Part shown: in pieces, positions 14,474 to 22,745 of the stretch
Layout of the letters: each line of letters opens with the position of its first letter
Numbering within the stretch: position 1 is the first letter of the stretch
NCBI RefSeq assembly: GCF_900177725.1
Contig: NZ_FXAT01000017.1
Coordinates: forward strand, 1 to 64,000
Source of the DNA: Paraburkholderia susongensis
GTDB lineage: Bacteria; Pseudomonadota; Gammaproteobacteria; Burkholderiales; Burkholderiaceae
Length of the DNA stretch: 64,000 nucleotides
Direction of reading: 5' to 3'
Translations under genes and position numbers: made by a program
The notes under the pieces: model-generated
Database searches by the model: none
What the model was told of the DNA's origin: nothing
What the model saw: the letters and a program-made list of their open reading frames with translations, nothing else

Positions 14474-15784
14474 ATGACGACATTCCCCACCCTCGACGCG
14501 TGGCTCACGCACCTTGAATCCGCGCATCCGGTCGGCATCGACATGGGTTTGAGCCGTATCTCCAAAGTGCGTGACGCAATGCAGCTGTCGTTCGCCTGCC
14601 CGATCATCACGGTCGGCGGCACGAACGGCAAGGGCTCGACCTGCGCGATTCTCGAAGCGATCCTGCTGCGCGCGGGCTATACGGTCGGCTGTCACACGTC
14701 GCCGCATCTGCTGTCGTTCAACGAGCGGGCGCGAATCAATGGCGCAATGGCGAGCGACGCGGATCTGCTGCCGCACTTCGAAGCCGTCGAAGCCGCGCGT
14801 CTGAGCCTCGCCGAGCCGGTCACGCTGACCTACTTCGAATTCACGACGCTGGCGATCATGAGTCTGTTCGCCTCGCGCGGGCTCGACGCGGTGATTTTCG
14901 AAGTCGGCCTGGGCGGCCGTCTCGACGCGGTCAATATCCTCGACACGGACTGCGCGATCATCACCAGCATCGACCTCGATCACACCGATTATCTCGGCGA
15001 TACCCGCGAGAAAATCGGGTTCGAAAAAGCCGGCATTTTCCGTCCGGGCAAGCCGGCAATCTGCGCGGACCCAGTGCCGCCGCAATCGCTGATCGATCAC
15101 GCGGAGAAGATCGGCGCCGAACTGTGGCTATTCGGCCGCGATTTCCGTTACGAGGGCCAGGCGGGCAGCGAGCGTCAGCAATGGAGCTACGTCGGTCCGA
15201 CCCTGCGGCGCTCGGCGCTGGCCTATCCGTCGCTGCGTGGCGCGAATCAGTTGATCAACACGTCGGCGGCGCTGGCGGGTCTCGAAGCATTGCGCGACCG
15301 CTTGCCGGTGTCGGCGCAGGATATCCGGCTCGGCATCGCGAACGTTGACTTGCCGGGGCGCTTCCAGGTGCTGCCCGGCAAGCCGTCCGTCGTGCTCGAT
15401 GTCGGCCACAATCCGCATGCGGCCGCGGTACTCGCACAAAACCTCGGCAACATGGGCTTTTTCCCGTACACGTACGCGGTGTTCGGCGCGATGCGCGACA
15501 AGGACATCGCCGGACTGGTGAATCACCTGAAAGGCGAGATCGACCACTGGTGCGTGACCGATCTGCCGACCCCGCGGGCGGCGTCGGCGCAGGAGCTCGA
15601 AACCGCGTTGCGCGAGCAGGGCGTGGACGATAGCGCCGATAGCAGCGTGACGCGCTACGCGACACCAGCAGAGGCTTTCCAGGACGCGCTAAAACGTGCG
15701 TCAGAGAATGATAGAATCGTGGTTTTCGGCAGTTTCTATACGGTAGCGGGCGTTATGTCCTACCGCAAATCGCAGCAACACTGA
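14474..15784 (+). CDS. folC: bifunctional folylpolyglutamate/dihydrofolate synthase
   Basis: Adds glutamate to dihydropteroate and to tetrahydrofolate. It is 436 residues. The ATP-binding loop GGTNGKGST is at about residue 48, HTSPHLLSFNERARI follows, and the Mur-ligase motif SIDLDHTDYLGDTRE-IGFEKAGIFRPGKPAI and the C-terminal VLDVGHNPHAA are present. It is followed after 29 bases by the SPOR-domain gene. folC-dedD-cvpA-purF is a conserved proteobacterial set. Confidence 0.97.
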   Translation: MTTFPTLDAWLTHLESAHPVGIDMGLSRISKVRDAMQLSFACPIITVGGTNGKGSTCAILEAILLRAGYTVGCHTSPHLLSFNERARINGAMASDADLLPHFEAVEAARLSLAEPVTLTYFEFTTLAIMSLFASRGLDAVIFEVGLGGRLDAVNILDTDCAIITSIDLDHTDYLGDTREKIGFEKAGIFRPGKPAICADPVPPQSLIDHAEKIGAELWLFGRDFRYEGQAGSERQQWSYVGPTLRRSALAYPSLRGANQLINTSAALAGLEALRDRLPVSAQDIRLGIANVDLPGRFQVLPGKPSVVLDVGHNPHAAAVLAQNLGNMGFFPYTYAVFGAMRDKDIAGLVNHLKGEIDHWCVTDLPTPRAASAQELETALREQGVDDSADSSVTRYATPAEAFQDALKRASENDRIVVFGSFYTVAGVMSYRKSQQH

Positions 15785-15813
15785 GCGGGCGCCAGGCTCG
15801 AACCAAGCGATTC

Positions 15814-16698
15814 ATGGGAATTTTCTCGTTCGGCAAGAAAGACGACGCGCCCAGCCGGCGCGGCGCAAACACCAGTTCCAATCGGGCCGCCCGGGGTGAG
15901 CGCGTCGAGCGGCGCACCCGCCGCACGGAGCGCACCGTCGATGCCGATGCAATGCTGCTCGACCCCACGCTGCCGGAAAAGCAGCGTGCGCGTCGCCGGC
16001 TCGTCGGCGCGATCGCGCTGGTCGTCGCGGCGGTGATCGTGCTGCCGATGGTGCTCGACTCGCACCCGAAGCCCGTCACGGACGACATCTCCATCGACAT
16101 TCCGAGCCGCCCCGTGCCGAAGCTCGCCAGGTCCTCCGCCAACGACGACGTGCAAGCCGGTGTTGCCCCGGATAATCCGCCCGCCGCCGACGCAGGGCTC
16201 GCCGCTTCCAGCCTTGCGCCGGCAACGACGGCAGCAGCACCGGCCACCACCACGAAGCCGGCGCAGTCGACTGCCGCGAAACAGGACACGAACGCCACGG
16301 CCGCAGCGCGGCCCGCCGCGAAGCCGCAGGCTCCGGCGCTCGCCGCCAATGCCGCACCGGCGAAGCAAGCCAAGGCACCGGCAACCTCGAACGACGCCGA
16401 CACGAACACCACCGCCAGCACCGACGCGAATTCCGCCACGCCGGCGTCGCCGCCGGGTAGCCGTTTCGCGCTCCAGCTCGGCGCCTTCGCGAACGATGCG
16501 AACGCGCGCAGTTGGGCCACGAAGTTGAAAGCGGCCGGAGTACCCGCATATACCGAACATCGTAAGCAGGCAGACGGCTCGACACTGACGCTGTTGCGCG
16601 CCGGCCCATTCGCCGACCGCGCCGCGGCCACCGCCGCGATCGCGAAGGTTCGCGAGGCTGGCCTCGTGTCGGGCTCGAGCAGCGGTGCCGCTCAGTAA
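15814..16698 (+). CDS. dedD: SPOR-domain cell-division protein (DedD-like)
   Basis: A 294-residue bitopic membrane protein. A basic N-terminal cytoplasmic part of about 65 residues (RRGERVERRTRRTER-like) precedes one membrane helix (LVGAIALVVAAVIVLPMVL, about 68-86), then a long Ala/Thr/Lys linker and a C-terminal SPOR domain (RFALQLGAFANDANARSWAT to the end, about 214-290) that binds denuded septal peptidoglycan. The call rests on the SPOR fold and on position between folC and cvpA; the linker is low-complexity and not conserved. Confidence 0.88.
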   Translation: MGIFSFGKKDDAPSRRGANTSSNRAARGERVERRTRRTERTVDADAMLLDPTLPEKQRARRRLVGAIALVVAAVIVLPMVLDSHPKPVTDDISIDIPSRPVPKLARSSANDDVQAGVAPDNPPAADAGLAASSLAPATTAAAPATTTKPAQSTAAKQDTNATAAARPAAKPQAPALAANAAPAKQAKAPATSNDADTNTTASTDANSATPASPPGSRFALQLGAFANDANARSWATKLKAAGVPAYTEHRKQADGSTLTLLRAGPFADRAAATAAIAKVREAGLVSGSSSGAAQ

Positions 16699-16705
16699 AC
16701 CAGCG

Positions 16706-17257
16706 ATGTTCACTGCCTTCGACTACGCTGTAATGGCGGTGATCGGGTTGTCGGCGCTGCGTGGTGCGTGGCGTGGCTTCCTGGCGGAAGTGTTTGGACT
16801 GATCGGTTGGGTCGCGGCGTTTTTCCTGGCCTGCGAGTTCGTGGGCTACGTGGTCCCGTATATCCCGTCCAACTGGCCGGGCGGCGCGTTGACCCAATGG
16901 CTGCTGGCTTTCTCGCTCGTGGTGATCGGCGTGGTGCTGGTCACGAGCGTGGGGAGCGCACTGCTTGGCCGCCTTGTGCAGGTCACGGGCCTCGGTGGCG
17001 CGGATCGTTCGCTAGGTTTGATGTTTGGCCTCGTGCGCGGGGCCGTTCTGGTGCTGGTTCTGGTCGCCCTCGCAGGCTTGACTGAACTGCCCAAAGAGGA
17101 ATTCTGGCGCAACGCGCTGCTTCGTCCGTATGCGGTCGAAGGCGTGCGCGCACTGAAACCGCTGCTTCCCGAGGCGCTCGCCGCTTACGTCCATGTGGAC
17201 GATCCGGGCGCCCAGAGCAATGCACAACAGGACCCCGGCACACACCGGCTGCCTTGA
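16706..17257 (+). CDS. cvpA: CvpA-family membrane protein
   Basis: About 183 residues with four hydrophobic segments: FDYAVMAVIGLSALRGAWRG, LIGWVAAFFLACEFVGYVV, WLLAFSLVVIGVVLV, and LGLMFGLVRGAVLVLVLVAL. Its C-terminus is soluble. CvpA is needed for colicin V export in E. coli and lies beside purF in many proteobacteria; its direct biochemical role is not settled. I start at ATG 16706; a GTG at 16685, inside the end of dedD, would add 7 residues. It lies 69 bases before purF. Confidence 0.9.
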   Translation: MFTAFDYAVMAVIGLSALRGAWRGFLAEVFGLIGWVAAFFLACEFVGYVVPYIPSNWPGGALTQWLLAFSLVVIGVVLVTSVGSALLGRLVQVTGLGGADRSLGLMFGLVRGAVLVLVLVALAGLTELPKEEFWRNALLRPYAVEGVRALKPLLPEALAAYVHVDDPGAQSNAQQDPGTHRLP

Positions 17258-17326
17258 CGTCGTCGCGCGTACGCCGTCGCAGGCACCGGCCGCCATCACG
17301 AATTTCGTACCTTTGAAGGACATGCC

Positions 17327-18877
17327 ATGTGCGGCATCGTAGGCGTAGTTTCCCATTCTCCGGTCAACCAGCTCATCTATGACAGCCTGCTGCTCCTGCA
17401 GCATCGCGGTCAGGACGCCGCCGGCATCGCAACCGCGAACGGCAGCAATTTCCACATGCACAAGGCCAACGGCATGGTGCGCGACGTGTTCCGCACGCGC
17501 AACATGCGCAGCCTGCCCGGCACGACCGGCATCGGCCAGGTTCGTTATCCGACAGCCGGTTCGGCGTCGAGCGAAGAGGAAGCCCAGCCGTTCTACGTGA
17601 ACGCGCCGTTCGGCATCATCCTCGCGCACAACGGCAATCTGACGAACTGGCAGCAGCTGAAAGACGAGATGTTCCGCATCGATCGGCGCCACGTGAACAC
17701 CAATTCCGACACCGAAGTGCTGCTCAACGTGCTCGCGCACGAACTGCAGCTGTCGAGCTCGGGCCTGCAGCTCGATCCGGCCGCACTGTTCAAGGCAGTC
17801 TCGGGCGTGCATCGCCGGGTGCGCGGCTCGTACGCGATCGTCTCGCTGATCGCCGGCTACGGCCTGCTCGGTTTCCGCGACCCGTTCGGCATCCGTCCGC
17901 TGTGTATCGGCAAGCAGGAAACGGCTCAGGGCGTCGAGTGGATGCTGGCGTCGGAATCGGTGGCGATCGAGGGCATTGGCTTCGAATTCGTGCGCGACGT
18001 CGCGCCGGGCGAGGCGATTTTCATCGACCCCGACGGCCAGCTGCATTCGCAGCAGTGCGCGACGTCCCCGAGCCTGAACCCCTGCATCTTCGAACTCGTG
18101 TATCTCGCGCGTCCTGACTCGGTGCTCGACGGCGTGCCGGTCTACAACGTGCGTTTGCGCATGGGCGACTATCTCGCCGAGAAGATCAGGCGCGAGTTAC
18201 CCGACGTCGCGATCGACGTCGTGATGCCGATTCCCGACTCGTCCCGTCCGGCCGCGATGCAGGTCGCGAAGAAGCTCGGCATCGAGTATCGCGAGGGCTT
18301 CTTCAAGAACCGCTACGTGGGCCGCACCTTCATCATGCCGGGCCAGGCGGTGCGCAAGAAGTCGGTGCGCCAGAAGCTCAACGCGATGAACATCGAGTTC
18401 AAGGGCAAGAACGTGCTGATCGTCGACGACTCGATCGTGCGCGGCACCACCTCGCATGAAATCGTGCAGATGGCGCGCGATGCGGGCGCGAACAAGGTGA
18501 TTTTCGCGTCGGCGGCGCCGCCCGTGAAATTCCCGAACGTCTACGGCATCGACATGCCGACGCGCGGCGAACTCGTCGCTCATGGCCGCACGGACGAGGA
18601 AGTCGCGCGCATGATCGGCGCGGATCATCTCGTGTATCAGGACGTCGATGCGCTCAAGCAGGCGGTGCGCGACATCAACCCCGCGTTGAAGGAGTTCGAG
18701 GCGTCGTGCTTCGACGGCAACTACGTGACCGGCGACGTGACGACCGAGTACCTCGATCGCATCGAAAGCGCGCGTCTCGCGCCGTCGTCGCAATCGGACC
18801 GCGACGACGCGAGCGAAGCGATGGACGGCGGCGGCCCGGCGCGTTCGCAGCTGCACCTGCAACTGTCGGTGGGTTGA
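17327..18877 (+). CDS. purF: amidophosphoribosyltransferase
   Basis: First committed step of purine synthesis: PRPP plus glutamine to phosphoribosylamine. It is 516 residues. The catalytic Cys follows the initiator Met (MCGIVGVVSH), so it belongs to the short-propeptide or no-propeptide (E. coli) type. The glutaminase domain spans about 1-250 (HNGNLTNW present). The PRPP loop is VLIVDDSIVRGTTS near residue 370. GAAGGA lies 6-11 bases before the ATG. The last 30 residues are a low-complexity tail. Confidence 0.98.
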   Translation: MCGIVGVVSHSPVNQLIYDSLLLLQHRGQDAAGIATANGSNFHMHKANGMVRDVFRTRNMRSLPGTTGIGQVRYPTAGSASSEEEAQPFYVNAPFGIILAHNGNLTNWQQLKDEMFRIDRRHVNTNSDTEVLLNVLAHELQLSSSGLQLDPAALFKAVSGVHRRVRGSYAIVSLIAGYGLLGFRDPFGIRPLCIGKQETAQGVEWMLASESVAIEGIGFEFVRDVAPGEAIFIDPDGQLHSQQCATSPSLNPCIFELVYLARPDSVLDGVPVYNVRLRMGDYLAEKIRRELPDVAIDVVMPIPDSSRPAAMQVAKKLGIEYREGFFKNRYVGRTFIMPGQAVRKKSVRQKLNAMNIEFKGKNVLIVDDSIVRGTTSHEIVQMARDAGANKVIFASAAPPVKFPNVYGIDMPTRGELVAHGRTDEEVARMIGADHLVYQDVDALKQAVRDINPALKEFEASCFDGNYVTGDVTTEYLDRIESARLAPSSQSDRDDASEAMDGGGPARSQLHLQLSVG

Positions 18878-18913
18878 GCGCACACCGCGCCGCGAGCGTG
18901 TTAACATGGCGGC

Positions 18914-18974
18914 TTGCGTCGATTTGATCTCAGCTTGCGGACGCGGGGCAACCCGAAACAGCTAAAGCGAAGGG
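18914..18974 (+). ncRNA. SAM-II-like riboswitch upstream of metZ
   Basis: P1 is GCGTC (18916-18920) with GACGC (18940-18944). Between them lie GATTTGA (18921-18927) and GCTTGC (18933-18938), and downstream lie AAACA and GCTAAAG (18957-18967). These are the invariant blocks of the SAM-II (SAM-alpha, metA-type) pseudoknot aptamer as I recall its consensus. A small extra GGG-CAA-CCC hairpin is inserted after P1. It stands 160 bases before metZ, an enzyme of methionine synthesis, and is followed by a terminator at 19020-19056, so SAM binding would be expected to lower metZ expression. A covariance-model search would settle it. Confidence 0.8.
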
Positions 18975-19019
18975 CGGAAAGCCGCAGTCATCCGCCTTAG
19001 CTCCAGCCTCCCCGCACAT

Positions 19020-19056
19020 GAAGCCCGCTTATGCCGACGCAAAAGCGGGCTTTTTT
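19020..19056 (+). terminator. intrinsic terminator, likely expression platform of the SAM riboswitch
   Basis: AAGCCCGCTT (19021-19030) pairs perfectly with 19043-19052, followed by TTTT. It lies after the SAM-II-like aptamer and before metZ. A further hairpin, GGGCGGA with TCCGCC (about 18972-18997), sits between them and could take part in the switch. It could also simply end purF transcription. Confidence 0.8.
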
Positions 19057-19132
19057 GTTGCTGCCGTGCAGCGTCGCGTTCTCTCCGATGCGCACCGCAC
19101 GCACCCACGGAACCTTGGAAATCAGAACCAAC

Positions 19133-20329
19133 ATGGACGACTCCCTGAACTTCGACTTCGACACGCTGGCCGTCCGCTCGGGCACCGCGCGCAGCGACTT
19201 CAACGAGCATTCGGAAGCAATTTTCCTGACCTCGAGCTTCGTGTTCGCGAGCGCCGCGGACGCCGCCGAGCGCTTCAAGAACTCCGAAGACTATTTCACG
19301 TACTCGCGCTTCACGAACCCGACGGTCTCGATGTTCCAGGACCGCCTGGCCGCGCTCGAAGGCGGCGAGGCTTGCATCGCGACGGCTTCGGGCATGGCCG
19401 CGATCATGTCCGTCGTGATGTCGGCGTTGCAGGCGGGCGATCACCTCGTGAGTTCGCAGGCGCTGTTCGGCTCGACGCTCGGCATGTTTTCGCAGATCTT
19501 CAGCAAGTTCGGCATTACGACCACGTTCGTCGATCCGGCTGATCTCGACGCATGGAAAAACGCGGTGCGTCCCGAGACGAAGATGTTCTTCCTCGAAACA
19601 CCGTCGAACCCGCTGACCGAAGTTTCCGACATTGAAGCGATCAGCAAGATCGCGAAAGCGGCGAATGCGGTGTTCGTCGTCGACAACTGTTTCTGCAGCC
19701 CGGCGTTGCAGCAGCCGCTGAAGCTCGGCGCGGACGTCGTCATGCATTCGGCGACCAAGTTCCTCGATGGTCAGGGCCGCGTGCTCGGCGGTGCGCTGGT
19801 CGGCTCGAAGAAATTCATCATGGAAAAGGTGTTTCCGTTCGTGCGCAGCGCCGGGCCGACGCTCTCCGCGTTCAACGCGTGGGTGCTGCTGAAGGGCATG
19901 GAAACGCTGTCGCTGCGCGTCGAGAAGCAATCGGCGAATGCGCTCGAAATCGCGCGCTGGCTCGAAGCGCATCCGGCTGTGAATCGCGTGTTCTATCCGG
20001 GGCTCGAATCGCATCCGCAGCATGCGCTGGCGATGCGTCAGCAGAAGTCGGGCGGCGCGATTCTGTCGTTCGAGCTGAAGGGCGATACGCCCGAGCAGAT
20101 GCGCGCGAATGCATGGCGCGTGATCGACAGCACGAAAATCTGCTCGATCACCGGCAATCTCGGCGACACGCGCACGACGATCACGCATCCGGCCACGACC
20201 ACGCACGGCCGGATTACGCCGGAAGCGCGTGCGGCGGCGGGTATCAGCGAAGGTCTGATCCGTCTCGCGGTGGGCCTGGAAAACGCGGGCGATATCCGCG
20301 CCGATCTGGAGCGTGGGCTGGCGGGTTAA
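19133..20329 (+). CDS. metZ: O-succinylhomoserine sulfhydrylase
   Basis: PLP enzyme that makes homocysteine from O-succinylhomoserine and sulfide, in methionine synthesis. It is 398 residues. The PLP lysine is Lys209 in MHSATKFLDGQGR; YSRFTNPTVSMFQDRLAALEG and the C-terminal RLAVGLENAGDI are Cys/Met-metabolism enzyme signatures. The start at 19133 matches the family N-terminus (MDDSLNFDFDTLAVRSG); the frame is open upstream through the terminator, which I exclude. MetZ rather than MetB/MetC is chosen from similarity to the Burkholderia/Pseudomonas group and from the riboswitch. Confidence 0.94.
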   Translation: MDDSLNFDFDTLAVRSGTARSDFNEHSEAIFLTSSFVFASAADAAERFKNSEDYFTYSRFTNPTVSMFQDRLAALEGGEACIATASGMAAIMSVVMSALQAGDHLVSSQALFGSTLGMFSQIFSKFGITTTFVDPADLDAWKNAVRPETKMFFLETPSNPLTEVSDIEAISKIAKAANAVFVVDNCFCSPALQQPLKLGADVVMHSATKFLDGQGRVLGGALVGSKKFIMEKVFPFVRSAGPTLSAFNAWVLLKGMETLSLRVEKQSANALEIARWLEAHPAVNRVFYPGLESHPQHALAMRQQKSGGAILSFELKGDTPEQMRANAWRVIDSTKICSITGNLGDTRTTITHPATTTHGRITPEARAAAGISEGLIRLAVGLENAGDIRADLERGLAG

Positions 20330-20385
20330 GCGGCGGGGATGTTGCGGCAGGCTGCGAGCCGCAGTAGGCCCGCGACGGCGAAAGC

Positions 20386-20409
20386 GGGCCGCCTCTCGTT
20401 AGGCGGCCC
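20386..20409. terminator. stem-loop between convergent metZ and AraC-type gene
   Basis: GGGCCGCCT (20386-20394) pairs perfectly with 20401-20409, with a 6-base loop. It has no T tract. It lies just beyond the 3' ends of two converging genes and may serve as a two-way transcription barrier. Confidence 0.4.
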
Positions 20410-20419
20410 CAACGACCCC

Positions 20420-21199
20420 TCAGTGCCGCAGCGCCCGCCACTGCCCGGGCGCAAGCCCAAAACGCCGCGTGAACGCGTGCGTATAAGCGCTCTGATCGCC
20501 GAAGCCGATCTCCAGCGCGATATCCGTCAACGAAAGACGCGGGTCCGCGAGCAGCGTGATCGACGTGTCGAGCCGCAGCCGTTGTAAATAGCGATGCGGC
20601 GTTTCGCCGAACGCGTCGATAAAAAGCTGATGAAAGCGCCGCATGCCGAAGCCGCAATGCGCGGCGAGGTCGGCGATACGCAGCGGTTCGGACAGATGCG
20701 CGCGCAGCCAGCGGTCGATGCGCGCGAAATCGAGTCGGGCGCCCTCCGCCTGAGCGCCGGCCAGCGTGCCGGCGTCGGCAACGAGCGCGGCGCCGAGGCG
20801 CGCCGCGGCATCCCAATGGAAACGGCGGTTATCGAAGGCGTCACCCTCTGCCCCGCCCGCCGCATGCGCGGCGATCCGATGCACGAGCTGCGCGAGCGAC
20901 GCATCCACCGTGACGGCCCGCGCGCGCTCGAACAGCCGCTGCGGCACCGCCAGTGACGCGGCCGGCAGATCCAGCACGAGCTGCCGGTTCTCGCCGACAC
21001 CCGCGTAATCGTGCCGCGCGCCGGCCGGAATCAGCCATGCGGAGCTGGCGTCGATCTGTTGCGCGATGCCGTCCACCGCCATCACCATCGCGCCGTCGAG
21101 CCCGAGCACGACCTGATGAAAGTCGTGTACGTCCGACGCCTCGATCGCGCCGTAGCGACGCAACGAAACGCTAGGGGCGGTGACGGCGGCGTGGCTCAT
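20420..21199 (-). CDS. AraC-family transcriptional regulator
   Basis: A 259-residue regulator. The N-terminal half is a cupin-like sensing domain (SSAWLIPAGARHDY), and the C-terminal half holds two helix-turn-helix motifs: LRIADLAAHCGFGMRRFHQLF (first) and LSLTDIALEIGFGDQSAYTHAF (second), ending FTRRFGLAPGQWR, the AraC signature. The effector and targets are unknown. It lies 28 bases downstream of the FKBP gene on the same strand and may be co-transcribed with it. Confidence 0.92.
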   Translation of the reverse strand: MSHAAVTAPSVSLRRYGAIEASDVHDFHQVVLGLDGAMVMAVDGIAQQIDASSAWLIPAGARHDYAGVGENRQLVLDLPAASLAVPQRLFERARAVTVDASLAQLVHRIAAHAAGGAEGDAFDNRRFHWDAAARLGAALVADAGTLAGAQAEGARLDFARIDRWLRAHLSEPLRIADLAAHCGFGMRRFHQLFIDAFGETPHRYLQRLRLDTSITLLADPRLSLTDIALEIGFGDQSAYTHAFTRRFGLAPGQWRALRH

Positions 21200-21227
21200 G
21201 AGCGTATTTCAGCCGTCACGCAGGGCT

Positions 21228-21569
21228 TCAGACTTCGAGCAGCTCGACTTCGAACACGAGCGTCGCGTTCGGCGGAATCACGCCGCCCGCGCCGCGCACG
21301 CCGTAGCCGAGTTGCGGCGGAATGGTCAGCTTGCGCGTGCCGCCGACCTTCATGCCTTGCACGCCTTCGTCCCAGCCCTTGATGACCATGCCGCCGCCCA
21401 GCACGAACGCGAACGGGTCGTTGCGGTCCTTGCTCGAATCGAACTTCTGGCCGTCGGTCAGCCAGCCCGTGTAGTGCACGGTCACGGTCTTGCCGGCCAC
21501 CGCTTCGGCGCCGGCGCCTTCCACGATGTCTTCGTATTTCAGGCCGGATTCGGTCGTTACAGTCGACAT
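21228..21569 (-). CDS. FKBP-type peptidyl-prolyl isomerase
   Basis: A 113-residue single-domain FKBP that isomerises Xaa-Pro bonds. Core motifs: VTVHYTGWLTDGQKFDSS, FVLGGGMVIKGWDEGVQGMKVGG, LTIPPQLGYG, and IPPNATLVFEVELLEV. No signal peptide, so cytoplasmic. The start at 21569 (MSTVTTESGLKYED) is chosen because AGGAG lies just upstream on the minus strand; the frame is open further upstream. Confidence 0.95.
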   Translation of the reverse strand: MSTVTTESGLKYEDIVEGAGAEAVAGKTVTVHYTGWLTDGQKFDSSKDRNDPFAFVLGGGMVIKGWDEGVQGMKVGGTRKLTIPPQLGYGVRGAGGVIPPNATLVFEVELLEV

Positions 21570-21723
21570 GCGTCGCTCCTCAATCAAAACGTAAAACCGA
21601 CATTGTAGGCGTGTTGAGGCCGCATCGCCGAGTATCACCGAGCATCGCCGGGTATTGAGCGTGGCACGCGGATTGCGCCGCCCCCGGCGGTCCGGCCAGA
21701 CTGGCCGGACTGGACGGCATGCC

Positions 21724-21729
21724 TATAAT
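21724..21729 (+). promoter_or_regulatory. -10 box of the histidine kinase-like gene
   Basis: A perfect TATAAT lies 45 bases before the GTG start at 21774. The -35 region 17 bases upstream is GC-rich and poor. Confidence 0.45.
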
Positions 21730-21773
21730 GAGACTTCCTTCCATCACCCAGCATTGCCTGAGAGGGCTCGACC

Positions 21774-22583
21774 GTGACACCGTCTTCAACCGGGACTGCA
21801 GGCGCACAGCCGGCGCCCGCCGGCTTCGTCATCTCCGAACGCAGCGCGCATCTGCGCGCGGAAACCGCGTTGTTCATGCGCGATCATGTGCTGTCGCTGG
21901 TGTCGCACGACCTGCGCGGTCCGTTGAATGCGATCCATAGCTGGGCATACGTGCTCGAGCGCAAGCTCGATGCGAACGACCCCAATTCGCAGCGCGCGAT
22001 CACGGGCATTCGCAGCGGCGTCGATCAGCAGGTCAAGTTGCTCGAGACGATCGTCGATGCGACGCGCGCCGAAACGAAGTCGCTCGCGCTCGCGTATGCG
22101 CCGTTTCCGCTGCATCCGCTGCTCGATGAAACCGTCGAGGAAGTCCGCACCGGTTTTGCCCGTGCGCGTGGCGTCGAGATCAGGCTCGACTCGTCGTTCG
22201 CTGCCGAGCAGTTGAACGGCGACCGCGAACGGCTTGCCGCCGCGTTGTGGTTGATGCTCACGTTCGCTGTCGAAGCGAGTGCGCCGGACAAGGCAGTCAC
22301 GCTGGCCGCGCACGTGGACACCGCCACATGGCATGCGAGTGTCGCGTATGAGCCGAACGAAGCCGCGTTGAACGATGCCGCGTTGCCGCACGTGCTCGAA
22401 GCGTTTGCGCGCAAGCAGGCAGGCGAGCCGCGCGAAGCGAAGCGCATCGCGTGGGTGTTCGCGCTGTGCAAGCGTGTCGCGGAGGCGCACGGCGGCAGCT
22501 TCGAGCAAAGCGATACGGCGGAGGGCGGCAGCACCGCCACGCTCGCACTGCGTGTGCCGTTGAGTGCAACGGCGCCGAAATGA
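21774..22583 (+). CDS. histidine kinase-like protein with degenerate ATPase domain
   Basis: A 269-residue soluble protein with a clear dimerisation/phosphoacceptor domain: LSLVSHDLRGPLNAIHSW, with the phospho-accepting His at residue 45. The C-terminal half has the general layout of a HATPase domain, but its ATP-binding residues look lost: the N-box reads LWLMLTFAVEAS without the key Asn, the DxGxG box is replaced by AYEPNEAALND, and the GLGL box by RIAWVFALC. There is no membrane segment, sensor domain or adjacent response regulator. The start is GTG with GAGGG upstream. It may act as a phosphate relay or scaffold rather than a kinase; that is inference. Confidence 0.78.
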   Translation: MTPSSTGTAGAQPAPAGFVISERSAHLRAETALFMRDHVLSLVSHDLRGPLNAIHSWAYVLERKLDANDPNSQRAITGIRSGVDQQVKLLETIVDATRAETKSLALAYAPFPLHPLLDETVEEVRTGFARARGVEIRLDSSFAAEQLNGDRERLAAALWLMLTFAVEASAPDKAVTLAAHVDTATWHASVAYEPNEAALNDAALPHVLEAFARKQAGEPREAKRIAWVFALCKRVAEAHGGSFEQSDTAEGGSTATLALRVPLSATAPK

Positions 22584-22620
22584 GCGCGACGCGCAGGCGT
22601 GCGGTGCGTGCAATGACACA

Positions 22621-22650
22621 CAAGCACGCATAAGCACGCACGAGCACGCA
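22621..22650. repeat. three tandem copies of a 10-bp unit
   Basis: CAAGCACGCA, TAAGCACGCA and CGAGCACGCA follow each other directly after the kinase-like gene. No gene overlaps them. Confidence 0.8.
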
Positions 22651-22710
22651 CCATCGCGCGCAAGTCCATGCAAACAGGCGCACTCAACTTTTCATTGAGC
22701 TTTCACCCTC

Positions 22711-22716
22711 TATACT
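22711..22716 (+). promoter_or_regulatory. possible -10 box of the CNNM/CBS gene
   Basis: TATACT, with TTTTCA (22689-22694) 16 bases upstream as a weak -35. It lies about 30 bases before the likely TTG start. Confidence 0.35.
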
Positions 22717-22745
22717 GACAACTTTTGTTGCCGGAGCCCTTCGCT

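Noticed and set aside
21621..21660. Imperfect 20-bp direct repeat GCATCGCCGAGTATCACCGA / GCATCGCCGGGTATTGAGCG
   Set aside because: Only two partial copies in a GC-rich gap; not distinguishable from chance.
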